A stretch of DNA of 50,400 bases from an uncultured Lachnospiraceae bacterium (GTDB lineage: Bacteria; Bacillota; Clostridia; Lachnospirales; Lachnospiraceae). The notes beneath the pieces are model-generated. The model saw only the letters and a program-made list of their open reading frames with translations. It did not search any database and had not been told where the DNA came from. This document shows, in pieces, positions 40,319-49,187 of the stretch (position 1 is its first letter; each line of letters begins with the position of its first letter). Made by a program: the position numbers and the translations under genes. Location: NCBI GenBank assembly GCA_910578715.1, contig CAJTRL010000023.1, positions 1 to 50,400 of the forward strand. Reading direction: 5' to 3'.

Positions 40319-41614
40319 TAACGTAATGATTGTGTGGAAGGTAAGAGTATCATCATGGTAGTACATCTGGATATCACCATGATATTTGTTCACGGTTTTT
40401 TTGATGCTTTTGATACCAAATCCATGTCTGCGCTGGTCCGATTTGCTGGAAATAAGGCCGTTAGGAGAATCTTTAAAAGGATTTTTTCTGCTGGAGTTAA
40501 TAACGGTTATAACAATAAACGGAGTTTTGATTTTTCTCATGACAGTTATTTCAATATATGCTTCCGGAATGCCAATGGCAGCTTCCAGAGCATTGTCCAA
40601 AAGGTTGCCAAACAGGGAAGAAATATCGCTGTCGGCAATGAAGTCGATGATTCCATGCCGTATATCTACGTGGAATACAATCCGATTGTTATCGCATTGC
40701 CGCTTGTAGCGGCATAAAATCGTATTCAGCATTTCATGGCTGCATAGCCGGGCGCTTTCTTTTAAATCAGAGGAAAGCATAAGCTGCCGGATGTAAGATT
40801 CGATTTTATCATGTTCATGGGCTTTATTTAACAAATCGATGGACTGAAGGTGCTTTTTTATGTCATGAATGAGAATGTTCTGGTTTTCGCTCTGGGAAAA
40901 CAGCATTTGATAGTATTCGGCAGAGTTTGCTTCTTTTTGAAGCAGCAGCTGCATTTCCGTAAACTCTGCATTCTTTTTTTGATTATACAGATTCATACCG
41001 AAAACAATCAGATTTACAGCCAGTAGGAAAACGGCATTCAGGGTCATGGCAGCGGTCATGCCGTCAGAAAGCGCGTACATGTCATTGACCGTCAGCAGGG
41101 TAAACATCATAAAACAGGAAGCCAGCGGAATAAAAATAAGCAGTAGTACAACGTGCTCGTGCTGTCCGCTGATTTTCGGTCTTTCCTTCAAAAAATGCAT
41201 GATAATATAAACGATGGTAAAATATATCATTTTGCTGAAAATGACAAAAATAATCCTGCTATGAAAATGGGCCGTCTCTGTAAAGAAATGCGGTACAAAA
41301 TGCTGGACAATGCTGTATACGGCCAATTCGCACAGTGCCATGACCGCCGTCAATATGGCAGCATGAAAAAAGGCTGACCGCCATTTTAACTGATACTGGG
41401 TAATCAGAAAAGAAAAATTAACAAACAGATACATAACAATATTCAGCCATGTGGAAGCGAACATGGAGACTGCAAACAGCAGAAAGTAAAAGGCGCACAA
41501 CACGGAAAGTGTCGTCCGCGTTTTCCGTTTGGAAATAAAAAGAGTCGAAGCATACTGATGGATGATAATTGCTTCTACTAAAAAGCTGAAAAAGAAACAG
41601 ATTATATTTTCCAT
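40295..41614 (-). CDS. Agr-like sensor histidine kinase (GHKL, AgrC/ComD type)
   Basis: 439 residues. The N-terminal 210 residues hold about six membrane segments (ICFFFSFLVEAIII, LSVLCAFYFLLFAV, MIYFTIVYIIMHFL, VVLLLIFIPLASCFMMFTLL, VFLLAVNLIVFG). The kinase core has the phosphorylated His in LIHDIKKHLQSI, N-box FGNLLDNALEAA and G-box RRHGFGIKSIKK, the GHKL pattern of peptide-sensing kinases. It phosphorylates the LytTR regulator encoded 6 bases upstream in the same operon. No agrB or agrD gene is visible nearby, so its signal is unknown. Confidence 0.93.
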   Translation of the reverse strand: MENIICFFFSFLVEAIIIHQYASTLFISKRKTRTTLSVLCAFYFLLFAVSMFASTWLNIVMYLFVNFSFLITQYQLKWRSAFFHAAILTAVMALCELAVYSIVQHFVPHFFTETAHFHSRIIFVIFSKMIYFTIVYIIMHFLKERPKISGQHEHVVLLLIFIPLASCFMMFTLLTVNDMYALSDGMTAAMTLNAVFLLAVNLIVFGMNLYNQKKNAEFTEMQLLLQKEANSAEYYQMLFSQSENQNILIHDIKKHLQSIDLLNKAHEHDKIESYIRQLMLSSDLKESARLCSHEMLNTILCRYKRQCDNNRIVFHVDIRHGIIDFIADSDISSLFGNLLDNALEAAIGIPEAYIEITVMRKIKTPFIVITVINSSRKNPFKDSPNGLISSKSDQRRHGFGIKSIKKTVNKYHGDIQMYYHDDTLTFHTIITLKMPEPCA

Positions 41615-41620
41615 AAAGAT

Positions 41621-42328
41621 TTACCTCGTACTTTCCAGATAAAGGAGATAAGCGTCTTTAAAGGCAGTATATTTCCGCCTGGTCAGGTAGGCATGGAACT
41701 GACCTCTTGCCATATGGACAAGGGAGTGGTCAAAATCGGTAATATGCTCAAAGTTGACAATAAAGCTGCGGTGTGTCTGAAAAAAACGGTTTTTTGGCAG
41801 TAAATCCAAATAGTACTGCATGTTATGAACAACTTCAAAATCACACATGGTAGTGTGGACAATCACTTTCCTTCCCTGCGTTTCCATTGCAATGATTGAA
41901 GATGCCGGGAGCGTATGTATCCCCTGTCTGGTTTCAATGGGAATTTTGAAGGTTATGGAATTATACAGGTCAAGGGCATCTTTCATATTGCGGAAAAACC
42001 GGCGCTTGTCTACAGGCTTGGACAAATAGCGGAAAACATGGAACCGCATGGCATCATCCAAATATTCGGAATATGAGGTAATTACAAAAATAATGATTTG
42101 TTCATTGGATTTTTTTAATTCGGCTCCCACATAGATGCCGCTGATTCCCGGCATTTCGATATCAAGAAAAAGGATATCTTTCTCACCCCGGTCTGCCAGC
42201 AGGGATTCTCCGTCGGAAAAACAGGCGATTTCAGGGCATTTCACACAGATTTTCTCAAAGTAGTTTTCAATATATTTTTGCAGTTGTTCACACATCAGGA
42301 TATCGTCATCGCAGATTAGTATTCGCAT
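41621..42328 (-). CDS. Agr-like LytTR response regulator
   Basis: 235 residues. The receiver domain has ILICDDDI, phosphorylated Asp in LFLDIEMPG, Thr/Ser in FVITSYSEY and Lys in RYLSKPV. The LytTR DNA-binding domain follows (IPIETRQGIHTLPASSIIAMET, RFFQTHRSFIVNFEHITDF, ARGQFHAYLTRRKYTAF). It is first in a two-gene operon with the kinase. The AGGAG is 12 bases before ATG 42328. Its likely targets are the divergent lipoprotein genes, whose promoter carries repeated CAAAATGGG words. Confidence 0.93.
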   Translation of the reverse strand: MRILICDDDILMCEQLQKYIENYFEKICVKCPEIACFSDGESLLADRGEKDILFLDIEMPGISGIYVGAELKKSNEQIIIFVITSYSEYLDDAMRFHVFRYLSKPVDKRRFFRNMKDALDLYNSITFKIPIETRQGIHTLPASSIIAMETQGRKVIVHTTMCDFEVVHNMQYYLDLLPKNRFFQTHRSFIVNFEHITDFDHSLVHMARGQFHAYLTRRKYTAFKDAYLLYLESTR

Positions 42329-42440
42329 ATTGCAAGTCTGCTCCTCTTTTTTATCGTTTCCCGGGGTGGGGCCTGTTTGGTTTATAGTATACAACATAGA
42401 GAGAATAAAATATAGAAAATCTGCATAAAAAGACATTTAT

Positions 42441-42531
42441 CCGCCATTTTTGGTTTGTTATAGTCCAAAATGGGGCAAAAAATGTCGTTTCACGCAAAAT
42501 GGGTTGAAATTGTATTTCAGGCGATGATAAT
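42441..42531 (+). promoter_or_regulatory. Promoter and repeated activator-type sites before the lipoprotein genes
   Basis: TTGAAA (42504-42509), 16 bases, GATAAT (42526-42531). The word CAAAATGGG occurs at 42466-42474 and 42495-42503, and in inverse orientation at 42444-42453 (CCATTTTTGG). Direct repeats just upstream of a weak -35 box are the usual arrangement of LytTR/AgrA sites. Confidence 0.5.
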
Positions 42532-42577
42532 AAGTATTGCGGTTTAGCGCAAAACATAATTTATCAGGAGGTAAAAG

Positions 42578-43057
42578 ATGAAAATGAAAAGAAGAAAGTC
42601 TGAATGGGTCATTGTTTTTTTTGCAGTCCTGCTTTTATGCAGCGGATGTGGGAGGCAGGAGGATACGGAAGGTTCGGTAAACAAGGTGGAGAATCCTGTG
42701 ATACAGGAATCCGTATCCACAGAGGCTGAAACACAGACAGCAGACATACTCATGGTTAAAGACGCGCCGGAAGCCAATGCTGCGGATGATACATGGTACA
42801 AGTCAGGCAGCGTCTATGTCGATGAAAACGGACACAGGCTGGAGGTATTTTTTGATGATGAGGGTGCTCTGCAATTTGCGGTTGACGGACTTTCCCTGTA
42901 CAACGCTATGGCAAATGATTTTCAGACAGAAAATGACTGGAAGATTTATACCTGTGATGATGGAACAACCGTTATTTACTATCCGGGAGCTCCGGCGCAT
43001 CTTGAGATTTCAGACGGCGAATATGCCGGGGTTTATGAGTCAGATGACGGAAAATAA
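42578..43057 (+). CDS. Small lipoprotein of unknown function
   Basis: 159 residues. Basic N-terminus KMKRRKSE, hydrophobic core WVIVFFAVLLL and lipobox CSGC (Cys about 23) give a membrane-anchored lipoprotein. The rest has a disordered Glu/Thr/Val spacer, then a small beta domain (TWYKSGSVYVDENGHRLEVFFDDEGALQFAVDG). No family recognised. Strong RBS AGGAGG. It shares a control region with the agr-like operon and is followed after 47 bases by a second lipoprotein. Confidence 0.6.
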   Translation: MKMKRRKSEWVIVFFAVLLLCSGCGRQEDTEGSVNKVENPVIQESVSTEAETQTADILMVKDAPEANAADDTWYKSGSVYVDENGHRLEVFFDDEGALQFAVDGLSLYNAMANDFQTENDWKIYTCDDGTTVIYYPGAPAHLEISDGEYAGVYESDDGK

Positions 43058-43104
43058 AATCAGCCGGTTTATAGAATTTTGAGTAGACAGGAGAAAAGAG
43101 AAAT

Positions 43105-43980
43105 ATGAAAAAGAATAAAGTCGCGGTAGTTTTGTTGACCGTAGTGGTCATGAGCATGGGAATAACTGCGTGTCAAAAACAGGAAGAGACAAAAGAAAAT
43201 AAAGAATCTGCGGAGGTGGTATCAGAAGAACCGGAGGAAATGGAAAAACCTTCTGAAAATAAACCGGAAACGGCACAACAGGAAACTGACCCGCTCCTAA
43301 AACCGCTTGCGGACAGCCCGGAAATTCAAGCCTGCATGGCGTGGTGGGATTTCCGTGACGGATATGACCCGGATGATACAATTCTCATGGAAGTAATGGA
43401 ACAGGAAGAAAACGAACCGGACCAGGAAGATGAATATGAAGATTATGCCTGCTATACGGACGAGATGAAAAATAAGGTAGATGAAATCTGTGCAACATAT
43501 GGGCTGGTCAAACTGAGCGGGATGCAGTATGATGTCAGTTACGACGAAATATGCAGTCAGGCCGGGACCGGGAAGTTTTGTCAGGATTCTGAGATTGTAA
43601 AGCATGATTTATTGAGAGGCTATCTGTACGATGACGGGTCATTTCTTTTTGAGGGTAACCTTATGCTTTCCGGTTCAAAGGTTACGAAAACAATTTATAA
43701 CGTAGGCTATCAGTTTTCCCGTTCCGTAAAAGGCACCTTTAATGCCGCTTACCTGCATTTGGGAGATTTGGCAAAATATAATGTGCGGAAATATACAACG
43801 AAAAACGGGGAGGATGTATTTTTCCTATGTCATGAGGAATTAAATCCAATGATTATTGCGGAACGGGAAAAGTCCATTGTTGTTGTCAGCGGGCTTGGAG
43901 ACCTGTCGGATGTCTCCGACGTGAATGACGAAGCACTGGAATTGTTTGCGGATGCTTTTGACTTTGCGGCAATACCATAA
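43105..43980 (+). CDS. Lipoprotein of unknown function
   Basis: 291 residues. Signal VAVVLLTVVVMSMGITAC (lipobox MGITAC) is followed by a 60-residue acidic, disordered spacer rich in E, K, P and Q. The folded part begins near DPLLKPLADSPEIQACMAWW, contains the acidic stretch EENEPDQEDEYEDY and ends in a beta-rich region (GYLYDDGSFLFEGNLML, IAEREKSIVVVSGLG). Unknown family; probably surface-exposed and co-regulated with the previous lipoprotein and the agr-like pair. Confidence 0.6.
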   Translation: MKKNKVAVVLLTVVVMSMGITACQKQEETKENKESAEVVSEEPEEMEKPSENKPETAQQETDPLLKPLADSPEIQACMAWWDFRDGYDPDDTILMEVMEQEENEPDQEDEYEDYACYTDEMKNKVDEICATYGLVKLSGMQYDVSYDEICSQAGTGKFCQDSEIVKHDLLRGYLYDDGSFLFEGNLMLSGSKVTKTIYNVGYQFSRSVKGTFNAAYLHLGDLAKYNVRKYTTKNGEDVFFLCHEELNPMIIAEREKSIVVVSGLGDLSDVSDVNDEALELFADAFDFAAIP

Positions 43981-44029
43981 AAACGTTCGAGATGGATTTT
44001 AATAAAAAATAAACACTGAAATGCCGGGG

Positions 44030-44057
44030 TTGCATAATCCCCCTTGGCCGTTATAAT
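44030..44057 (+). promoter_or_regulatory. Promoter of the beta-mannosidase gene
   Basis: TTGCAT (44030-44035), 16 bases, perfect TATAAT (44052-44057), 60 bases before the start codon. Confidence 0.55.
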
Positions 44058-44116
44058 GAAAGCAGGTATGTAACTGACCGAATTGCAAGGGTTGAGAAAG
44101 GAACATGGTTATCGAC

Positions 44117-46618
44117 ATGAAAAAAACAGTATTGGAGCATAACTGGCAGATGCGGATTGCCGGGGAAAATGTATTTGGCATTTCAGAGGACTGGATGGAC
44201 GTGGAAATTCCCGGTTCCGTTTATGGAAATCTGCTGAAGAAAGGGCTGATGCCCGACCCGTATTACCGGATGAATGAGCTGGAAGCGCTGAAGCTGATGG
44301 ATAACGATTTTTGTTTTCGGACGTCTTTTGCACTGACCGGGGAACAGCTTACGGCGGACTGCCTTCTGCTTCGTTTCGACGGCATCGATACGTTGTCAGA
44401 TATTTATTTAAACGACATATATATCGGGCATACCGACAATATGCACCGCGTCTGGGAGTTCGATATCCTGGAAGAAGCGAGGGCGGGGGAGAACTGCCTG
44501 CGGGTGAATTTGTATTCGCCGACGAATTATATTGCCGCGGAGAACGAGAAGGTCTACACAGGTGGCGCGTCCGAATGTATGAAAGGGTTTCCCCATCTGC
44601 GAAAGGCTCATTGCATGTTCGGATGGGACTGGGGGCCGAGATTGCCGGATGCCGGGATTTTCCGGGAAGTTTCCCTTCTGGAGGTCCGAAAAGCCCGCCT
44701 GGAACAGGTTTACATAACACAAGAATGGAGCGAAACGGAGCAGGTAACGCTCGTTTTTGATGTGACGATAGAAACTTTCGCGAATCGGACGCAGCTGGAT
44801 TCGGAGACTCTTGTCCTGAAAACGGCGTTGTATGACCCGGAAGGCCATCTGCTTATGGCAAAATCATCCAAAGCGCCTGAAAGAGAAGCCTCCTGGGACC
44901 GGATTACCGTGTCAAATCCGCAGAAATGGTGGCCGAACGGTTACGGTGCACAGCCTTTGTACCGGGCGGAAGTCGTTCTGGAAGATGAAAACGGACAGGT
45001 TCTTGACCGGTTTAACAGAAGAATCGGACTACGGACGATGACGGTGAACACGGATTCCGACGAATGGGGGGAATGTTTTGCCCATGAAGTGAACGGCGTC
45101 AAAATTTTTGCGATGGGGGCGGACTATATTCCCGAGGATAATTTCCTTTGCAGAGTGACAAAGGAGCGGACGCGGAAGCTGCTTACGGATGCGGCGGCGG
45201 CCCACCATAACTGCATCAGGGTCTGGGGCGGAGGTTATTACCCGGATGACTGGTTTTATGATGCCTGTGATGAACTGGGACTCATCGTATGGCAGGACTT
45301 TATGTTTGCCTGTGCTTCTTATGAGCTGGACGAAGCCTTCGAGAGAAACATCCGTGCGGAAATACGCGATAATATCAGGAGAATCAGGCACCATGCCTGT
45401 CTCGGTTTATGGTGCGGTAACAATGAGATGGAGACGCAGACGCTGGACGGCGCATGGCATCCTTCCGAAAAACAGAAATGCGATTATATTAAACTCTTTG
45501 AATATATTATTCCCAAGATTGTGAAGGAAGAAGACCCGGCGGCCTTTTACTGGCCATCTTCACCGTCTTCCGGGGGCAATTACGACAATCCCTGGGAGGA
45601 AGGACGGGGCGATGCCCACTACTGGGATGTATGGCATGGCAGCAAACCGTTCACGGAATACCGGAAATTCTATTTCCGCTATCTGTCGGAATTTGGTTTC
45701 CAGTCTTTTCCCTGTCTGAAAACGGTGGAGAGTTTTACGGAGCCGGAGGACCGGAATATTTTTTCCAGAGTGATGGAGATGCACCAGCGGAACAAGGCGG
45801 CAAACGGAAAGATTCTGGATTATCTTTCCGCAACATATCTTTATCCGTCGGGGGTTGACGAGCTGATTTATACGTCACAGCTTTTACAGGCGGATGCAAT
45901 CCGCTACGGAATCGAGCATTTCAGAAGACACAGAGGGCGCTGCATGGGTACTGTCGTGTGGCAATTAAATGACATATGGCCCGTGGCGTCCTGGGCAAGT
46001 ATTGACTACTATGGTCGATGGAAAGCGTTGCACTATGCGGAAAAAAGAGCCTTTGCGCCGCTTATGATTTCCTGTGAGGAGACGGGAGAGCTGAGCGAGC
46101 GGCCCTATTGTATCGCACAGCCCGAACCGATTGAAAAATCCGCGAGATTCCATGTGGCCAATGAAACGATGGAGCGGGTGGCCGGGACTGTGACGTGGGA
46201 GCTGCGCGCGCCCGACAGCCGGATTTTGGAATCCGGGACACAGGATATAACGGTGGAGCCGTTAGACGGCCTGTGGATGGAAAAAGTGGATTTTACGGAG
46301 TATGACGAGCTGCAGATTTATCTGCACTGCGCCTTTTCGGTCAGAGGAGAAATCGTTTCCGAGAATTTCTGTCTGTTTACGACGCCAAAGCATTTTGCAT
46401 TCCGTGCGCCGGAGCTTTCCTGGCGCAGAGAAGGAAATACGCTGCTCATATCGGCGGCGGCTTATGCGAAAGGTGTGGAGATTCAGGCGGTGGAAGGCGA
46501 CGTCAGGCTTTCGGATAACTATTTTGATATGAATGCCGGGGAAAAGCGCGTGGAAATTCTGGAAGGCGATGCGGCGCATTTTACGCTTCGTTCGGCATAT
46601 CAAATCGGGAGAAATTAG
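44117..46618 (+). CDS. GH2 beta-mannosidase
   Basis: 833 residues, normal for the family. The N-terminal sugar-binding domain reads WMDVEIPGSVYGNLLKKGLMPDPYYRMNE, typical of mannosidases of this group. The catalytic acid/base Glu437 is in WCGNNEMET and the nucleophile Glu525 in LSEFGFQSFP; GWDWGPRLPDAGI and VVWQLNDIWPVASW complete the signature. It removes terminal beta-mannose from manno-oligosaccharides or glycans. No signal peptide, so cytoplasmic. The start at 44117 is 15 bases after GAGAAAGG; ATG 44105 in frame (MVIDM) repeats the pattern seen at 688 and 2259. It is a single-gene unit with its own promoter and terminator, not part of the xylan locus. Confidence 0.92.
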   Translation: MKKTVLEHNWQMRIAGENVFGISEDWMDVEIPGSVYGNLLKKGLMPDPYYRMNELEALKLMDNDFCFRTSFALTGEQLTADCLLLRFDGIDTLSDIYLNDIYIGHTDNMHRVWEFDILEEARAGENCLRVNLYSPTNYIAAENEKVYTGGASECMKGFPHLRKAHCMFGWDWGPRLPDAGIFREVSLLEVRKARLEQVYITQEWSETEQVTLVFDVTIETFANRTQLDSETLVLKTALYDPEGHLLMAKSSKAPEREASWDRITVSNPQKWWPNGYGAQPLYRAEVVLEDENGQVLDRFNRRIGLRTMTVNTDSDEWGECFAHEVNGVKIFAMGADYIPEDNFLCRVTKERTRKLLTDAAAAHHNCIRVWGGGYYPDDWFYDACDELGLIVWQDFMFACASYELDEAFERNIRAEIRDNIRRIRHHACLGLWCGNNEMETQTLDGAWHPSEKQKCDYIKLFEYIIPKIVKEEDPAAFYWPSSPSSGGNYDNPWEEGRGDAHYWDVWHGSKPFTEYRKFYFRYLSEFGFQSFPCLKTVESFTEPEDRNIFSRVMEMHQRNKAANGKILDYLSATYLYPSGVDELIYTSQLLQADAIRYGIEHFRRHRGRCMGTVVWQLNDIWPVASWASIDYYGRWKALHYAEKRAFAPLMISCEETGELSERPYCIAQPEPIEKSARFHVANETMERVAGTVTWELRAPDSRILESGTQDITVEPLDGLWMEKVDFTEYDELQIYLHCAFSVRGEIVSENFCLFTTPKHFAFRAPELSWRREGNTLLISAAAYAKGVEIQAVEGDVRLSDNYFDMNAGEKRVEILEGDAAHFTLRSAYQIGRN

Positions 46619-46633
46619 AATCATTGTGAAAGG

Positions 46634-46659
46634 CCGGAGACAATGTGCTCCGGTTTTTT
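46634..46659 (+). terminator. Intrinsic terminator after the beta-mannosidase gene
   Basis: CCGGAG (46634-46639) pairs with CTCCGG (46648-46653), followed by TTTTTT. Confidence 0.8.
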
Positions 46660-46744
46660 ATTTATCCCAATTTAGGGCTCGTCTGCAGTTCAAAAATTTT
46701 TCCTTTCTGAAACTTTTCCTTTCTTCCATTCGTATTATCAGTAG

Positions 46745-46814
46745 AGAGATGCAGATATCCACATAGAGATACAGATATCCGCGGAGATATAGGTATCGGC
46801 AGAGATACGGGCGG
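46745..46814. repeat. Tandem repeat, about 20-bp unit
   Basis: Units read AGAGATGCAGATATCCACAT, AGAGATACAGATATCCGCGG, AGATATAGGTATCGGCAG and AGATACGGGCGG: about 3.5 degenerate copies directly before the next gene. Confidence 0.75.
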
Positions 46815-46841
46815 AAGGGCGGGATAATTATCAGAAACAGT

Positions 46842-47756
46842 ATGGATTTTAATTATATGACAGAAAACGGCTATGAAGCGGTGAAAGCGGAGCAAAGCCG
46901 GGCAAAGACAACGCAGAACCCGGCAAAAGCACCGGATGCGTCTGCCCACGGCAAGTTGGCGGCTTCCGGTACGGCCGGTTTTCGGGATAAGTTTCTGGAA
47001 AAGAGCGGCGAAATGGAAAGCGTGCCGGGAGCCGGGAACCCTGTGGGACAGAGAACGCTGCCGGAAACCGAAAGTCCGGTGGGACAGAGAACGCTGCCGG
47101 AAACTGGAAGTCCTGTGGGACAGGAATGGATGCCGGGAGCCGGGAACCCTGTGGGACAGAGAACGATAACGGAAGCCGACAGAGCGGCCATGTCCCTGGC
47201 GGAATATAAGCTGTACTTGTGTGAAAAAATTTCGGCGCTACCCGTGAATCCGTGGAATATGCAGGACCATGTGGCGGTATTTATTTCCGACGAAGGGCTG
47301 GAAGCGATGAAGAACGATGCGGAATATGAGGCGTGGGTGTTAGACTGCCTGAGAAGGAACTTTCAGGCATGCAGCCACTGGGGGCACGGGTGCGGCGGAA
47401 AGTTTGTCATCTTCCGTTTTGGGGCCACGAGGGAGGAATGCCGGATAGAGAGCTGGCGTCCGCCCTGCAGGTGCGAGGAAGAACGGGAAAGACTGTTCCG
47501 TAAGAAGGCACAGGATGCGCTCTGGGAGCGCAGAAGAAAGAAACGAAAAGCGCTGTTGGCGCTGTATGACGAGCTGGCCGAGAAAAAGGCGCTTTCAAGG
47601 CGGATGGCCGTTTCGGAATATTATGCGGAGCTGGCGGCTCTGCCGCCGGAAGTTGAGGAACCGTCCCCCTGGGACTGTGACGCGCGGGCCATGCAGATTT
47701 ATTCGTCCTTCAAAGCCAACATTCTGCTTCGCATGTTCAGCATCAGGAACCAGTGA
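46842..47756 (+). CDS. Lachnospiraceae-type hypothetical protein with internal tandem repeats
   Basis: 304 residues. No membrane or signal segment. Residues about 62-109 are four copies of a 12-residue unit (PVGQRTLPETES, PVGQRTLPETGS, PVGQEWMPGAGN, PVGQRTITEA), almost identical at DNA level. The C-terminal domain starts SLAEYKLYLCEKISALPVNP, contains HWGHGCGGKFVIFRFG, and ends in a basic helical stretch (WERRRKKRKALLALYDELAEKKALSRR). I remember similar domains only as multicopy hypothetical genes of Lachnospiraceae, so no function is claimed. Ribosome site weak; ATG 46857 is an alternative start. Followed by two further hypothetical genes in the same direction. Confidence 0.6.
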   Translation: MDFNYMTENGYEAVKAEQSRAKTTQNPAKAPDASAHGKLAASGTAGFRDKFLEKSGEMESVPGAGNPVGQRTLPETESPVGQRTLPETGSPVGQEWMPGAGNPVGQRTITEADRAAMSLAEYKLYLCEKISALPVNPWNMQDHVAVFISDEGLEAMKNDAEYEAWVLDCLRRNFQACSHWGHGCGGKFVIFRFGATREECRIESWRPPCRCEEERERLFRKKAQDALWERRRKKRKALLALYDELAEKKALSRRMAVSEYYAELAALPPEVEEPSPWDCDARAMQIYSSFKANILLRMFSIRNQ

Positions 47757-47842
47757 AATATCAGAAGGTGAGGAATCGAAATGTGAAGTATCGGTGAGTA
47801 AAGTATGGAAGCCGGTAAAGTATGGGAAGCGGGGGAGTTGTA

Positions 47843-48100
47843 TTGAACATCTGTTATTTGGGAGCGGCGGGCATTCCGGGCGCATCTTCTGTTTATGCGA
47901 AGCCGGATGCCTTACAGTATTCCTTACGGCACACAGAGGAAAAGAAAGAAGAGAAAGAAGAAAGTTTCGGAGACGGGGAGAACAGGGAGCCCGGTCGTGG
48001 TACGGTTCTTGTTGCGGATGAACTAAAACGGTGGATAGACGCTGAAATCCAAAGGAACAAGGCATGGAGAAATGCGCGGGAGAAGAACACGGAAAAATAA
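47843..48100 (+). CDS. Small hypothetical protein
   Basis: 85 residues if the TTG at 47843 (GGGGGAG 6 bases upstream) is the start; ATG 47822 in frame has no such site. The sequence has a short hydrophobic N-terminal stretch (NICYLGAAGIPGASS), a very charged centre (EEKKEEKEES) and an ending LVADELKRWIDAEIQRNKAWRN. Nothing recognised. It lies between two genes of the same type and direction, which is the main support for it being real. Confidence 0.45.
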   Translation: MNICYLGAAGIPGASSVYAKPDALQYSLRHTEEKKEEKEESFGDGENREPGRGTVLVADELKRWIDAEIQRNKAWRNAREKNTEK

Positions 48101-48176
48101 TATAGGGAAATAGTACAGGAAAATTAGTACAGGAAAATAAATGACAGAATTGTAATCGGGAAAGGATATTATCACA

Positions 48177-49106
48177 ATGGGAATCGGAGGAATTACGTCA
48201 AATCAGTATACGGCGGATATGTGGGCAAAAAAGACATTTCCGAAAAAGGCGGCGGACCAGGGTAACGGACAGCAGTTTTCACAGAGCATGGGCGCCGTCT
48301 GCGGGGGCAGACCGGGCGGGTATAAAGTGTATATGAAAACGGATGATATGCTGTATTCGGGCGGAAACGGCTCCGGGCTTTCTTTTTATATCAAATACGC
48401 GGATAGCTCCACGGAGGAAGACCCGACGGTAATCGCCAAAGGCGTCGATGAGCACGGGAAAGAGTTCGAGCAGAAAATCCATATTAACAGCATCAATCCG
48501 CGTTGTGCTACCGTTGTGGAAATGCACGCGCTGGAAGCATATCTGGGCGTCGATAAGGACGGCGGCCTGTCCTCACTTCCGAAAGACCCTTCCCTGGGCA
48601 ATATGGGGCTGAACGACAGAGCCAATTTCATCGATATGTTTCGGAAATCCATACGGGATATGAATACACTGGGCCAGAAGAAGCTGGCCGCTTATTATCA
48701 GTACAGCATGCAGATGTACTGGGATTTTATGACGGAAAAAGAAAAGAACGGTCCGGTATCGACGGACTTCAATGCGCCTTTTGGATATTGGCGGAAAAAT
48801 CTGTGCCGGGTACCGGAGAAAAAAGACGTGGAACGGGAAGAGAAGGCTCTGGAACAAAAAAAGAAGGACACGGAACGCGAATCGGAGACCGACACGGAAA
48901 TCATTACCCAGGCCGACGGTTCCAAAACGCTGATGATTACGACGCATATCGGAGAAACCGAAACGCTTATGAGCGTGAAACTTTCCGAGCCTTCGGCTTT
49001 TGCGGACGACTATGTGAAGGCGGTTAAAAAGGAAGCGGTCATGCCGGGGGAAGAGACGGTGTCGGAAGTGAAGAGTATAGAAATAGAAAATACAGAGACA
49101 AAGTAA
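48177..49106 (+). CDS. DUF6033-like hypothetical protein
   Basis: 309 residues. N-terminus GIGGITSNQYTADMWAKK resembles, from memory, a set of Lachnospiraceae hypotheticals (DUF6033-type) that occur several to a genome. A beta-rich part follows (GSGLSFYIKYADSS, EQKIHINSINPRCATVVEM), then a helical part (DRANFIDMFRKSIRDMNTLGQKKLAAYYQYSMQMYWDFM), a coiled stretch (EEKALEQKKKDTERES) and an acidic end with TQADGSKTLMITTHIGE. No signal peptide, no known catalytic motif. AAAGGA lies 10 bases before ATG. Confidence 0.6.
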   Translation: MGIGGITSNQYTADMWAKKTFPKKAADQGNGQQFSQSMGAVCGGRPGGYKVYMKTDDMLYSGGNGSGLSFYIKYADSSTEEDPTVIAKGVDEHGKEFEQKIHINSINPRCATVVEMHALEAYLGVDKDGGLSSLPKDPSLGNMGLNDRANFIDMFRKSIRDMNTLGQKKLAAYYQYSMQMYWDFMTEKEKNGPVSTDFNAPFGYWRKNLCRVPEKKDVEREEKALEQKKKDTERESETDTEIITQADGSKTLMITTHIGETETLMSVKLSEPSAFADDYVKAVKKEAVMPGEETVSEVKSIEIENTETK

Positions 49107-49126
49107 GAAGAGGCGTTGCATTCTCC

Positions 49127-49155
49127 TTTACCGCAATTCTTTTTTCGTGTATAAT
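49127..49155 (+). promoter_or_regulatory. Promoter of the fucO-like gene
   Basis: TTTACC (49127-49132), 17 bases, perfect TATAAT (49150-49155), about 32 bases before the start codon. Confidence 0.65.
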
Positions 49156-49187
49156 AGTTCTATCAAAAAGTAAAGGAGAGATGCAGC

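Noticed and set aside
47027..47166. CRISPR-like repeats
   Set aside because: Units are contiguous, 36 bases long and keep the reading frame of one protein; there are no unique spacers and no cas genes.
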